Origin: Candidatus Margulisiibacteriota bacterium
GTDB lineage: Bacteria > Margulisbacteria > WOR-1 > O2-12-FULL-45-9 > XYB2-FULL-48-7
Direction of reading: 5' to 3'
DNA: 64,000 bases
Assembly: GCA_041661965.1 (NCBI GenBank)
Contig: JBAZTH010000003.1
Location: 329,162-393,161 of the forward strand
In this document: positions 1 to 8,603 of the stretch, piece after piece
Numbering within the stretch: position 1 is the stretch's first letter
Layout of the letters: each line of letters opens with the position of its first letter
Program-made: the position numbers and the translations under genes
Notes under the pieces: generated by a model
Databases searched by the model: none
Told to the model about the DNA's origin: nothing
What the model saw: only the letters and a program-made list of their open reading frames with translations

Positions 1-37
1 CCTGGATCAGCAGTTTCAGGATATCATCCCAGGTCAT
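1..37 (-). CDS. Possible 5' end of a minus-strand gene cut by the window edge
   Basis: Reading leftward from 37, an ATG opens twelve codons (MTWDDILKLLIQ) without a stop before the window ends. Upstream on the same strand is a promoter-like pair: TATTAT at 46-51 with a weak TTGCTT at 69-74, 17 nt apart, leaving 8 nt between the -10 box and the ATG. This matches the leaderless arrangement seen elsewhere in the window. It would be divergent from comF. Twelve residues are too few to recognise a family. Confidence 0.35.
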   Translation of the reverse strand, partial: MTWDDILKLLIQ

Positions 38-65
38 GGTAGAGCATAATAGCATATGTTATAAT
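37..65 (+). promoter_or_regulatory. Sigma-70-type promoter of comF, nearly leaderless
   Basis: A perfect TATAAT lies at 60-65, only 8 nt before the comF ATG at 74. The best -35 at 17-nt spacing is weak (TGGTAG, 37-42). Transcription should start within about 2 nt of the ATG. No Shine-Dalgarno sequence is present. Confidence 0.55.
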
Positions 66-73
66 CGCAAGCA

Positions 74-706
74 ATGTTTTTAGATTCGCTACTGGATTTG
101 ATTTTTCCGCCCCGTTGCGAGGTTTGCCGGAAGCTGGGGGACGAAGCCCTTTGCCCGGACTGTTTTAACCAGGTCGCCTTCATGAAACCGGCTTTGGGGA
201 TCTTTTCCGCCACTAAATATGAAGGGGTGGTCCGGCAGGCGATCCAGCGGTTGAAGTTCGAGCGGCGCAAACGACTGGCCGAGCCGCTCGGGGTCTTGCT
301 AATTAAATACGTCACTCATACGCCGCTTCTCAATATGCGGGAGATCGACGCTTTTATCCCGGTCCCTTTACATCCGAGGCGCCGCAAACTGCGCGGCTTC
401 AATCAGGCGGAACTGCTGGCCGGTTTTTTAGCTAAATATTACGATACGCCGTTGGTGAACGCCCTGGAGCGGACTAAAGAGACAATGCCGCAGTTCGAAC
501 TTCCCCGCGTCACCAGGCTGGAAAACGTCAAAGGGGCGTTTAAAGTCGCCGAGCCCCGGGCGGTCTATAACAAACGGGTCCTGCTGGTCGATGATATCTA
601 TACGACCGGCGCGACGATCGCGGAATGTTCCAAAAGCCTGATGATCGCCGGGTCGAAGAGGGTGGAGGTCCTGACTTTGTCTCGGGCGGTGAATGAAGCC
701 GAGTAG
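74..706 (+). CDS. comF: ComF family phosphoribosyltransferase-like protein
   Basis: A 210-residue protein with the ComFC/GntX layout. An N-terminal zinc finger has two CxxC pairs (CEVC near 15-18 and CPDC near 27-30). A type I phosphoribosyltransferase fold follows, with the PRPP-binding loop VLLVDDIYTTGAT near 169-181. In Bacillus and Haemophilus family members are needed for DNA uptake during transformation; in other bacteria the role is unclear. The conserved DDxxTTGxT loop suggests nucleotide or PRPP binding is retained. It stands upstream of hpf, secA and prfB, a neighbourhood also seen in Firmicutes. The start ATG sits 8 nt after a TATAAT box, so the mRNA is probably leaderless. Confidence 0.9.
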   Translation: MFLDSLLDLIFPPRCEVCRKLGDEALCPDCFNQVAFMKPALGIFSATKYEGVVRQAIQRLKFERRKRLAEPLGVLLIKYVTHTPLLNMREIDAFIPVPLHPRRRKLRGFNQAELLAGFLAKYYDTPLVNALERTKETMPQFELPRVTRLENVKGAFKVAEPRAVYNKRVLLVDDIYTTGATIAECSKSLMIAGSKRVEVLTLSRAVNEAE

Positions 707-714
707 CTGTTAAG

Positions 715-743
715 TTGAGCTCTGTCTCTTTATTTGCTACAAT
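715..743 (+). promoter_or_regulatory. Sigma-70-type promoter of hpf
   Basis: TTGAGC (715-720) and TACAAT (738-743) are separated by exactly 17 nt. A strong Shine-Dalgarno (AAAGGAGG) follows at about 748-755 before the ATG at 762. It probably also drives secA and prfB, which follow at short distance. Confidence 0.6.
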
Positions 744-761
744 TCCCAAAGGAGGATAACT

Positions 762-1121
762 ATGCAACTTACTATTTCTGGTCACGGGATGGAAATGAGC
801 CAGCCATTAAAGGATTACGTCAGCGAAAAGGTGGCTAAATTCGAGGAGTTTTTCGCTAATATCCAAAAAACCGAGGTCGTTCTTGACGCCCGCTCCAACG
901 ACAACGCGGAACAGCGCCAGGTTGCCGAAATGCGGGTTTGGGCGGCCGGTCATAAAATGATTATGGCCAAGGAAGCGGGCCGTGACATGTATACCGCAAT
1001 TGACTTGGCGAGCGCCGATGTTAAACGCCAGCTGGAAAAACATAAAGAAATGATGGTCAAAGAACACCGCCGTGGAGGGACCGAGCTTAAGCATCTGTCG
1101 AGAGAACTCCCCGCAGAATAA
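762..1121 (+). CDS. hpf: Ribosome hibernation-promoting factor / RaiA (short form)
   Basis: A 119-residue member of the HPF/YfiA family, which binds the 30S decoding region and shuts ribosomes down in stationary phase. The beginning (MQLTISGHGMEMSQPLKDYV) and the run of basic residues in the last third, ending in KEHRRGG, fit the beta-alpha-beta-beta-beta-alpha fold. It lacks the C-terminal dimerisation domain of long HPF, so it should either stabilise 70S monomers or need a partner to form 100S dimers. Start ATG at 762 has a clear GGAGG. It ends 4 nt before secA. Confidence 0.92.
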   Translation: MQLTISGHGMEMSQPLKDYVSEKVAKFEEFFANIQKTEVVLDARSNDNAEQRQVAEMRVWAAGHKMIMAKEAGRDMYTAIDLASADVKRQLEKHKEMMVKEHRRGGTELKHLSRELPAE

Positions 1122-1125
1122 CCAC

Positions 1126-3633
1126 ATGATTTTAGAATGGCTCGCGAAACTGATCGGTTCTACCGATGAGAAGAAGACCAACGAACTTCTCCCCTTGGTC
1201 GAACGGATAAATAGCTTCGAACCGGAGATGCAAAAACTCTCCGACGAAGAACTGCGGGCCAAAACCGCTGAATTCAAAAAATTACTCGCTGAAGGGAAAA
1301 CCCTCGATGATATTTTGCCGGCCGCTTTTGCTGCCGTTCGTGAGGCTTCGGTCCGGACGACCGGCTTGCGTCATTTCGATGTTCAGCTAATCGGTGGGAT
1401 CGTCCTCCACCAGGGGAAGATCGCCGAGATGCGGACCGGCGAAGGGAAGACCCTGGTTGCCACGCTTCCCGTTTACCTCAATGCCCTGACCGGCAAAGGG
1501 GTCCACGTCGTTACGGTCAATGATTATCTGGCCAAACGCGACAGCGAATGGATGGGGCCGATCTATCGGGAACTGGGCCTTACGGTTGGAGTCATTCAAC
1601 ACTGGATGGAGCCGCCGGAGCGCAAGGTTGCTTACGCCGCCGACATCACCTACGGGACCAACAACGAGTTTGGCTTTGATTATCTCCGCGACAACATGGC
1701 CATTACCCTGGACGACTGCGTCCAGCGCGACCTGCACTTTGCTATCGTTGACGAAGTCGACAGCATTTTGATCGACGAAGCCCGCACGCCGCTGATCATC
1801 TCCGGTATGGTCGAAGGGGCGGCCACCAATTATCAGAAAGCTAACGATATCGCCAAGCGCCTGACCAAAGGGGGCGATTTTACCGTTGACGAAAAGACCC
1901 GCAACGCGGTCCTGACCGAGCACGGGATCAAGAAGGTCGAAAAGACCCTCGGGGTCGAGTATTTATATGACGTAGTCAATATCGATATTGCCCACCAGAT
2001 CACCCAGGCGCTGGTCGCCTGGAACATTTTCGAAAAAGACGTCGATTATGTCGTTAAAGAAGGGGAAGTTATCATCGTTGACGAATTTACCGGCCGCTTG
2101 ATGCAGGGGCGCCGCTATTCGGAAGGGCTCCACCAGGCGATCGAGGCCAAAGAAGGGGTGGAGGTCCAGAACGAATCGCAGACCCTGGCGACCATTACCT
2201 TCCAAAATTATTTCCGCTTGTTCAGCAAGATTGCCGGGATGACCGGGACCGCCAAGACCGAAGAAGGAGAGTTCTGGAAGATCTACAAGATGGAAGTTCT
2301 CCTGATCCCGACCCACCGCGATATGGTCCGAACCGACTATACCGATCAGATCTATAAGAACAAGCGGGCGAAGTTCCGGGCGGTCGTCAACGAGATCATT
2401 GAATGGAACAAAAAAGGCCGGCCGGTCCTGGTCGGCACGATCTCCATTGAAAACTCCGAGCTGGTCTCGGAAATGCTCCGTCGCCGCGGGGTGCCTCACC
2501 ATGTTTTGAACGCCAAACAACACGATCGCGAAGCCGAGATCATCGCCAAAGCGGGCCAGCACGGGATGGTCACTATTTCCACCAATATGGCCGGCCGCGG
2601 AACCGACATTGTTTTAGGCGATGGGGTGGCCGCTTTGGGCGGTCTGCACGTCATTGGGACCGAACGGCACGAAAGCCGCCGGATCGACAATCAATTACGC
2701 GGCCGCGCCGGGCGTCAGGGGGACAAAGGCTCGACCCGCTTCTACGTTTCGCTGGAAGACGACCTGATGCGGCTTTTCGGTTCCCAGCGGATTTCCGGGG
2801 TGATGGAACGGCTGGGGCTGGAAGAAGACGTGCCGATCGAGCACAATCTGATCTCCAAAGCGCTGGAGAACGCGCAGAAAAAAGTTGAGCAATACCATTT
2901 TGGGATCCGCAAGCAGGTCCTGGAATTTGATGACGTCATGAACAAACAGCGCGAATCGATCTATACTTTGCGCCGCCGCTCTTTGGAAGGGAAAGATCTG
3001 AAAACCAAGATCTATGAGATGCTGGGGCAGGTCGTGGCCGAGATCGTTGACGCGTTTTTAATCGATAAGGTCGCGCCGGACGAGTGGGATTGGGACGGTT
3101 TGATCAAGGCGATCAACGAATTGGTGCCGGTCGACGGACTGGAAGGGCTCAAAGAAGAGAAGACCCAGGAAGTCAAAGCCAAGATCATTAACCTGCTGGA
3201 GCGGGCTTACGAAGAGAAAGAAAAAGAGTTTGGTGAAGAGACGATGCGCTCTCTCGAACGGGTCGTCGTCCTTCGGACAATCGACGCCGCCTGGATCGAA
3301 CAGCTCCACAATATGGATGTCCTGCGCGAAGGGATCGGCTTGCGCGGTTACGGCGGCAAGGACCCGCTGGTTGAATATAAGATCGAGGGTTACACGATGT
3401 TCCAGGAGATGATGCGCGGCGTCCGCGCCCAGATCATCTCGCTGATGCTCCGTATTCAGCAGGCCGAAGGGGAAGTCGAAAATACCCAGCCGAAAAGACG
3501 GGCCCTGACCTACGGCGCGCCGGAAAAAAGGGAAAAGCCGGCGACCGTCCACGTGCCGGAAAAAGTCGGCCGGAACGATCCCTGTCCGTGCGGTTCCGGA
3601 AAAAAGTACAAAAAATGCTGCATGAAGAGCTAA
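1126..3633 (+). CDS. secA: Protein translocase ATPase SecA
   Basis: The motor of the Sec pathway, pushing unfolded preproteins through SecYEG using ATP. 835 residues, normal length. Visible features: Walker A GEGKT within MRTGEGKTLVATL, the DEAD-like DEVDSILIDEARTPL block, the NBD2 signature NMAGRGTDI, and a C-terminal SEC-C zinc motif CPCGSGKKYKKCC. I use ATG 1126 (MILEWLAKLIG); the frame is open further upstream into hpf, but this is the family-typical start. There is no Shine-Dalgarno, so translation is probably coupled to hpf, 4 nt upstream. Its end overlaps prfB by 19 nt. Confidence 0.97.
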   Translation: MILEWLAKLIGSTDEKKTNELLPLVERINSFEPEMQKLSDEELRAKTAEFKKLLAEGKTLDDILPAAFAAVREASVRTTGLRHFDVQLIGGIVLHQGKIAEMRTGEGKTLVATLPVYLNALTGKGVHVVTVNDYLAKRDSEWMGPIYRELGLTVGVIQHWMEPPERKVAYAADITYGTNNEFGFDYLRDNMAITLDDCVQRDLHFAIVDEVDSILIDEARTPLIISGMVEGAATNYQKANDIAKRLTKGGDFTVDEKTRNAVLTEHGIKKVEKTLGVEYLYDVVNIDIAHQITQALVAWNIFEKDVDYVVKEGEVIIVDEFTGRLMQGRRYSEGLHQAIEAKEGVEVQNESQTLATITFQNYFRLFSKIAGMTGTAKTEEGEFWKIYKMEVLLIPTHRDMVRTDYTDQIYKNKRAKFRAVVNEIIEWNKKGRPVLVGTISIENSELVSEMLRRRGVPHHVLNAKQHDREAEIIAKAGQHGMVTISTNMAGRGTDIVLGDGVAALGGLHVIGTERHESRRIDNQLRGRAGRQGDKGSTRFYVSLEDDLMRLFGSQRISGVMERLGLEEDVPIEHNLISKALENAQKKVEQYHFGIRKQVLEFDDVMNKQRESIYTLRRRSLEGKDLKTKIYEMLGQVVAEIVDAFLIDKVAPDEWDWDGLIKAINELVPVDGLEGLKEEKTQEVKAKIINLLERAYEEKEKEFGEETMRSLERVVVLRTIDAAWIEQLHNMDVLREGIGLRGYGGKDPLVEYKIEGYTMFQEMMRGVRAQIISLMLRIQQAEGEVENTQPKRRALTYGAPEKREKPATVHVPEKVGRNDPCPCGSGKKYKKCCMKS

Positions 3634-4703
3634 AAGAAAGTTTATCTTCCTTAAAACAGAAAGGCCTCGAACTGGAAAAAATCCTCGCGATCGACGACAA
3701 GAAAAAAAAACTGTCTGAAATTGAAGCCGCTGCCTCTGACCCCAAGCTTTGGGAAAACCAGGACCTGGCCAGAAAACTGATGCAGGAGAAAAGTCTCCTG
3801 GAGAAGGTGGTCCGGCAATGGGAGACCCTGCGCGACCAGCTTGATGAGCAAACCCTGCTCCTGGAAATGGCGAGCGCGAGTGAACTGGGGGAGATCGTCC
3901 TGGAAGTTAAAAAGCTGCGGGCGCTGGCGGGGGAACTGGAGATCGCCATGCTTTTCAGCGGCGAGTACGATCAGAACGACGCGATCCTTTCAATTAATGC
4001 CGGCGCCGGCGGGACCGACGCCCAGGACTGGGGACAGATCTTGCTTAGGATGTACACCCGCTGGGCGGAAAAAAAAGGCTTCAAAGTAGAACTGCCGGAC
4101 ATCTCTTACGGCGAAGAAGCCGGGATCAAAAGCGCGACCTTGCTGATTTCCGGTCCATACGCCTATGGTTATTTAAGGAATGAAGCGGGAGTCCACCGGC
4201 TGGTCCGAATTTCCCCGTTCTCTTCAGAAGGAAAGCGCCACACTTCTTTTGTCGCGGTCGAAGTCACGCCGGAAATTACCGAAGATATCAAGATCGAGAT
4301 CAATCCGGGCGATTTGCGGGTTGACACTTACCGCGCTTCCGGGCCTGGCGGCCAAAACGTCAACAAGGTCAGCTCCGCGATCCGGATCACCCATCTTCCG
4401 ACCGGGATCGTTACCCAGAGCCAATCCGACCGCTCCCAGCATAACAATCGGGACACGGCAATGCGGATGCTGAAGGCTAAATTACATGAGATGCTGGTCC
4501 TGCAACGGAAAGAAAAGATCGATGAACTGGTCGGGGAAAAGCGGAAGATCGAGTGGGGGAGCCAGATTCGTTCCTACGTTTTCCAACCTTATACTTTGGT
4601 CAAGGATAACCGGACCGGGGTTGAAGTCGGCGACGTCCAGGGCGTGATCGACGGAGAGATCGATCCTTTTATCGAAGGGTCTTTGCGCGCGAAAATCCAA
4701 TAA
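3615..4703 (+). CDS. prfB: Peptide chain release factor 2
   Basis: RF2 ends translation at UAA and UGA. 362 residues from ATG 3615. The codon-recognition tripeptide SPF is present in VRISPFSSEG, and the catalytic GGQ in SGPGGQNVNK. Many bacteria have an in-frame UGA and a +1 frameshift near codon 25 of prfB. Here the equivalent region (LEKILAIDDKKKKL) reads straight through with no UGA, so autoregulatory frameshifting is absent. The start lies inside the SEC-C codons of secA, and no good Shine-Dalgarno is visible, so coupling to secA is likely. GTG 3588 is a possible alternative start. Confidence 0.95.
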   Translation: MLHEELKESLSSLKQKGLELEKILAIDDKKKKLSEIEAAASDPKLWENQDLARKLMQEKSLLEKVVRQWETLRDQLDEQTLLLEMASASELGEIVLEVKKLRALAGELEIAMLFSGEYDQNDAILSINAGAGGTDAQDWGQILLRMYTRWAEKKGFKVELPDISYGEEAGIKSATLLISGPYAYGYLRNEAGVHRLVRISPFSSEGKRHTSFVAVEVTPEITEDIKIEINPGDLRVDTYRASGPGGQNVNKVSSAIRITHLPTGIVTQSQSDRSQHNNRDTAMRMLKAKLHEMLVLQRKEKIDELVGEKRKIEWGSQIRSYVFQPYTLVKDNRTGVEVGDVQGVIDGEIDPFIEGSLRAKIQ

Positions 4704-4715
4704 CCGGAGGGTGCG

Positions 4716-6638
4716 ATGCTAAAAAGAATCATTTGGGGAATTCTAAAGATCAGCCTGATAATCTCCGTCCTGGTCGGTTGTTATTTTGGCCTGGAGCGCC
4801 ACTTAGCCGAACAGGCGACCCGCTCGGTCCGGGTCGTCATCGACTTGAACGATCTGAAAAAAGCGGCCGCTTATGAAAAACAGCCGCTGACCGCCGTTCT
4901 CAAAGAGGTCCGGAAGATCGGTTTTTCCGAGCTGGGGGTCTTTGAGGAAACACTGCCTGATGCCAACGCTTTGGGTGAGATCTATTACGCCAAAGGGGGG
5001 AGCATTCGTAAGCTGGCCGCCTTTTCCCCGGTCTTTTCCGCTAAAATAAAAGAGATCAAACCAGATCGGACCTATATTTTTGCTCCTTTCCAGGAGTCAC
5101 GCAAAAGGATCGTCGCTCAATTGACCTGGGCGCTGGGAGCCAAGTCGATCCGCTTTCTCGGCCGGGACGTGATCGAAGTCGATGAGGCGGAAGAAGAACT
5201 GCGGGCCCTGGGGCTGGGAATTTCCGAAGCGCAGAAAAATTATCTTGAGCGGCTTGGCTTTCGCTTGGTCCCCCGGGTTTGGAACGATCCCCGCTACCAT
5301 CTTGGCAACATTGAAGCCAAGCTCTCCGGTTTAAAAGATTACCGGACGATTATTTTTGACGGAGAAGAGCTCCTCGGGTTTCCGGAAGCGGTCCCGTCTC
5401 TGGCCGAAGCCCTAAAAAAGTTCCGGCTGAACTACGGCTTCGTGGAAATCGTTAAACAGGACGGCGATTACCAGCTTAAAAACTTGATGGCGAACGAGGT
5501 TGTTCGGGTCCACAGCGTGCCGAAAGACGAGTTGAAAAAGCTGGAGAAGCCGGAAGTTCTGGACCGTTACCTCCGGGCGGCCAGGGAGCGTCAGGTCAAA
5601 TTGCTTTATGTCCGGCCGTTCCTGCCACCGCAAATCGATGCCGTTCCCGTTGAATACAATCTCCGTTTTTTTGGCGAATTGAAGAACAAGCTTGCCGCCG
5701 CCCACTTTACAATCGGCGAAGGAAAAGAGCCGCCGCCGCTTCAAATCACCGGCTGGCAGATCATCGCCCTCGGTTGGGGAGTTCTGGTCGGCACGCTTCT
5801 CTTGCTCAATGCCTTTGTCGCTTTGCCGTTGTGGGGACTGGTGATCGCGCTTTTAGCGGGTGTTAATGCCCTGCTTTTTCTGGCGGCCAAGCTGACCATC
5901 TTGCAGAAACTGCTCGCGTTTACGGCGGCGGTCGTTTTCCCATCGCTGGCGGTGATCAGTTCCGCTAACCGTCTGAACCGGCAGGGAGGTTTCCCCCTAT
6001 TTCAGGCATTCTATTTTGTCTTGCGCATTGTGGCGATAACGGCCTTAGGGATCATTTTTATCGTTGGTTTACTGGCCGATTCCCGCTATATGTCGGGGGC
6101 GCTGGTCTTTCCGGCGGTCAAGGCGGGGCTGGTCCTGCCGATCATGATCGTGGCAGCCTATTTTCTGTTGAAGGAAGGGGAGCTGAACCTGATCGATCGG
6201 GTGAAGGCGATCTTAAGGACCAAGGTTAGCGTGGCGAACGCCTTAATCGGCTTAATTTTACTGGCCGCGTTGGGACTTTTTCTCGCTCGGTCCGGGAACT
6301 TTACCATCCCGGTCCCCGGGATTGAAAAAGCTTTTCGCAACTGGCTGGAAGTTCTCCTTTTTGTCAGGCCGCGGACCAAGGAGTTCCTGGTCGGTTATCC
6401 TTTCCTTTTCCTGGCAGCCGTTTATTATTTGAAGGCGAGCGATCGGAGCTGGCTCTGGGTAGTCATGGCGATCGGGGCGATCGCGCCGGTCTCGGCCCTC
6501 AATACTTTTTCCCATATCCATACGCCGCTGACGATCTCGATCGTCCGCTTGATCAACGGCTTGGTTCTTGGCCTGATTTTTGGTATCATAATCGCGATAG
6601 TCGCCGGCCGCTGGTTTTCAAAAGAGGGTGAAAAATAA
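4716..6638 (+). CDS. DUF5693 family multi-spanning membrane protein
   Basis: 640 residues. One N-terminal transmembrane helix (about 7-24) is followed by a roughly 320-residue soluble part, probably exported. About eight hydrophobic helices fill residues 345-635. The soluble part resembles DUF5693, a family usually encoded directly before csaB in Firmicutes and Cyanobacteria, and csaB follows here with the stop and start adjoining (6638). The pairing suggests a part in cell-wall polymer pyruvylation or S-layer anchoring, but no biochemical role is known. GGAGG precedes ATG 4716. Family call is from sequence resemblance and context. Confidence 0.75.
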   Translation: MLKRIIWGILKISLIISVLVGCYFGLERHLAEQATRSVRVVIDLNDLKKAAAYEKQPLTAVLKEVRKIGFSELGVFEETLPDANALGEIYYAKGGSIRKLAAFSPVFSAKIKEIKPDRTYIFAPFQESRKRIVAQLTWALGAKSIRFLGRDVIEVDEAEEELRALGLGISEAQKNYLERLGFRLVPRVWNDPRYHLGNIEAKLSGLKDYRTIIFDGEELLGFPEAVPSLAEALKKFRLNYGFVEIVKQDGDYQLKNLMANEVVRVHSVPKDELKKLEKPEVLDRYLRAARERQVKLLYVRPFLPPQIDAVPVEYNLRFFGELKNKLAAAHFTIGEGKEPPPLQITGWQIIALGWGVLVGTLLLLNAFVALPLWGLVIALLAGVNALLFLAAKLTILQKLLAFTAAVVFPSLAVISSANRLNRQGGFPLFQAFYFVLRIVAITALGIIFIVGLLADSRYMSGALVFPAVKAGLVLPIMIVAAYFLLKEGELNLIDRVKAILRTKVSVANALIGLILLAALGLFLARSGNFTIPVPGIEKAFRNWLEVLLFVRPRTKEFLVGYPFLFLAAVYYLKASDRSWLWVVMAIGAIAPVSALNTFSHIHTPLTISIVRLINGLVLGLIFGIIIAIVAGRWFSKEGEK

Positions 6639-7732
6639 TGCGCGTATTATTGTCCGGTTATTACGGCTACGGTAACGTTGGCGATGAAGCGGTCCTGGAA
6701 TCGATCGTTGACGGTTTGCGGCGCCAGGACCCGACCCTGCAGATCACCGTCCTTTCCGCCTCGCCCCAGATGACCGCTCAATTCTATAACGTCAAAACGA
6801 TCGGCCGTTATTCTTTAGGCGTGTTCATTGAAATGCTCAAGACCGACGTTTTCGTCAGCGGCGGCGGGACCCTTTTCCAGGACTCGACCAGCAACCGGAG
6901 CTTCTGGTATTACACCGGTTTATTGCTCCTGGCCAAAGTCCTTTTTAAAAAGACGATGATCTTTGCCCAGGGATTCGGTCCGATCAAAGGCCGGGCCAAT
7001 CGGCTGCTTGCTTCTTTGGCGATCAAAAGGGTCAACCTGATCACGGTTCGCGACGCCGAGTCGAAGGCCGGCTTGGTTAAGATCGGCATTCGGCCGGAGA
7101 AGATCAATGTGACCGCCGATCCCACCTTCCTGTTGAAAAATCCTTCCGGGCTGGAGGGGCGCAAGGTCCTGGCGCTGGAAGGGGTGACGACGGAGAAGCC
7201 GCTGCTCGGCGTTTCCGTGCGGAGTTTGCCCCGCCGGCAGGGGATCGAACTGCAGTTTTACCGGATGCTGGCCGAAACGCTCGACTCGTTCGTGGAAAAA
7301 AATAATTATCAGATCGTTTTTCTGCTTCTGCATTGTCCGGAAGACATGAGAGAGACCTCCAAGGTCATCAATTTCATGAGCCGGAAGTCGAACGTCGTTT
7401 TCAAGATCTGTTCGCCGCACGAGATGCTTTCGGTCGTTTCCCAGTGCGACTTTATGATCGCGATGCGCCTACACGCCCTGATCTTCGCGGTCAAATCGCT
7501 GGTCCCGGCTTTCGGCCTCTCTTACGATCCGAAAGTGAAATCTTTCATGAACAGCGTCGGCTCGCCCTGCCTGACCGTTGACGAAGTCCTCGATCAAGGC
7601 CGCTTGGAAAAAGCGGTCGCGGCGCAATTTGCCATCAGGGAAGCGAGTAAAAAAATGCTGGAAAAGGTCTTGGTCCATTTAAGAGAGCAAGCCCAGGATA
7701 ATTTTTCGCTCTTTTTCCGGACTTTTAAATAG
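6638..7732 (+). CDS. csaB: CsaB-type polysaccharide pyruvyl transferase
   Basis: 364 residues. Starts with the typical LLSGYYGYGNVGDEAVL block, has VSGGGTLFQDSTS near 75 and a C-terminal MIAMRLHALIF block, all hallmarks of the polysaccharide pyruvyl transferase family. CsaB adds ketal-linked pyruvate to a secondary cell-wall polymer, which is then bound by S-layer-homology domains. Its presence with DUF5693 predicts SLH-domain proteins elsewhere in this genome. It overlaps the preceding gene by one base and stands at the head of a polysaccharide gene run. Confidence 0.93.
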   Translation: MRVLLSGYYGYGNVGDEAVLESIVDGLRRQDPTLQITVLSASPQMTAQFYNVKTIGRYSLGVFIEMLKTDVFVSGGGTLFQDSTSNRSFWYYTGLLLLAKVLFKKTMIFAQGFGPIKGRANRLLASLAIKRVNLITVRDAESKAGLVKIGIRPEKINVTADPTFLLKNPSGLEGRKVLALEGVTTEKPLLGVSVRSLPRRQGIELQFYRMLAETLDSFVEKNNYQIVFLLLHCPEDMRETSKVINFMSRKSNVVFKICSPHEMLSVVSQCDFMIAMRLHALIFAVKSLVPAFGLSYDPKVKSFMNSVGSPCLTVDEVLDQGRLEKAVAAQFAIREASKKMLEKVLVHLREQAQDNFSLFFRTFK

Positions 7733-7739
7733 TGCGGCC

Positions 7740-8603
7740 ATGAAAATCCTGGTTATTGGGGCGGACGGCCAGTTAGGGAGCGACCTGGTCCGGACCGTTC
7801 CCAAAGCCGAGCTTATCCCTTTAACGATCAAGGATCTTGATATTACCAAACGGGAAAACACCCTGCTGGTCATTAAAGGCCACAAGCCTGACCTTGTCAT
7901 TAACACCGCCGGTTATTCTCGTGTCGATGATGCCGAGGACCATCAGGACCAGGCTTTCGCCATCAACGCCGAAGGCGCGGCAAACGTCGCGCTGGCTTGT
8001 TTGGAGAGCGGGGCGGGGTTGGTTCATATTTCCACCGATTATGTTTTCGATGGGCTAAAAAACAGCCCGTATACCGAGGACGATAAGACGGCGCCGCTCT
8101 CCGCTTACGCCCGGTCGAAGGTTGCCGGGGAAGAAAAGATTGCTACTATTTTAAAAAAATATTTTATTATCCGCTCTTCCGGTTTGTTCGGCGCCGCCGG
8201 CTGTCTGGGCAAGGGTGGGGGGAATTTTATCGACAGCGTGATCGCCAAAGGTAAAAGCGGAGCGCCGTTCAAGGTCGTCAACGACCAATATTTTTCTCCG
8301 ACCTACACTCTGGACCTGGCCGGAAAGCTGGTCCAGCTGGCTAGGACCGATCATTATGGTCTTTATCATATTGTTAATCACGGCGCTTGTTCCTGGTATG
8401 AACTGGCGGCGCGGACCTTTGAGTCGCTCGGGTTGGCCGTTAATTTTACGGCCATCCCCTTTGCCGAGCTTAATGCCAAGGCCAAGGCGAAACGGCCCGC
8501 TTACTCGGCCCTCGATAATAAACGCTTGCGAGCCGTCGGGTTGGACGATCTCCGGCCCTGGCCCGACGCCCTCCGGGCCTATTTAATGGAAAAGGGGCTT
8601 TGA
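7740..8603 (+). CDS. rfbD: dTDP-4-dehydrorhamnose reductase
   Basis: 287 residues of the extended short-chain dehydrogenase family. Nucleotide-binding GADGQLGSDL at 8-17, VINTAGYSRVDDAE near 56-69, the STDYVFDG block and the catalytic YxxxK (YARSK) near 123-127. It reduces dTDP-4-keto-rhamnose to dTDP-L-rhamnose, the last step of rhamnose donor synthesis. No rfbA, rfbB or rfbC lies nearby, so the rest of the pathway would be elsewhere. Its TGA overlaps the next gene's ATG. Confidence 0.88.
   Translation: MKILVIGADGQLGSDLVRTVPKAELIPLTIKDLDITKRENTLLVIKGHKPDLVINTAGYSRVDDAEDHQDQAFAINAEGAANVALACLESGAGLVHISTDYVFDGLKNSPYTEDDKTAPLSAYARSKVAGEEKIATILKKYFIIRSSGLFGAAGCLGKGGGNFIDSVIAKGKSGAPFKVVNDQYFSPTYTLDLAGKLVQLARTDHYGLYHIVNHGACSWYELAARTFESLGLAVNFTAIPFAELNAKAKAKRPAYSALDNKRLRAVGLDDLRPWPDALRAYLMEKGL

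Noticed and set aside
3615..3720. Programmed +1 frameshift in prfB
   Set aside because: No in-frame UGA or CUUUGA shift site was found; the frame is continuous.
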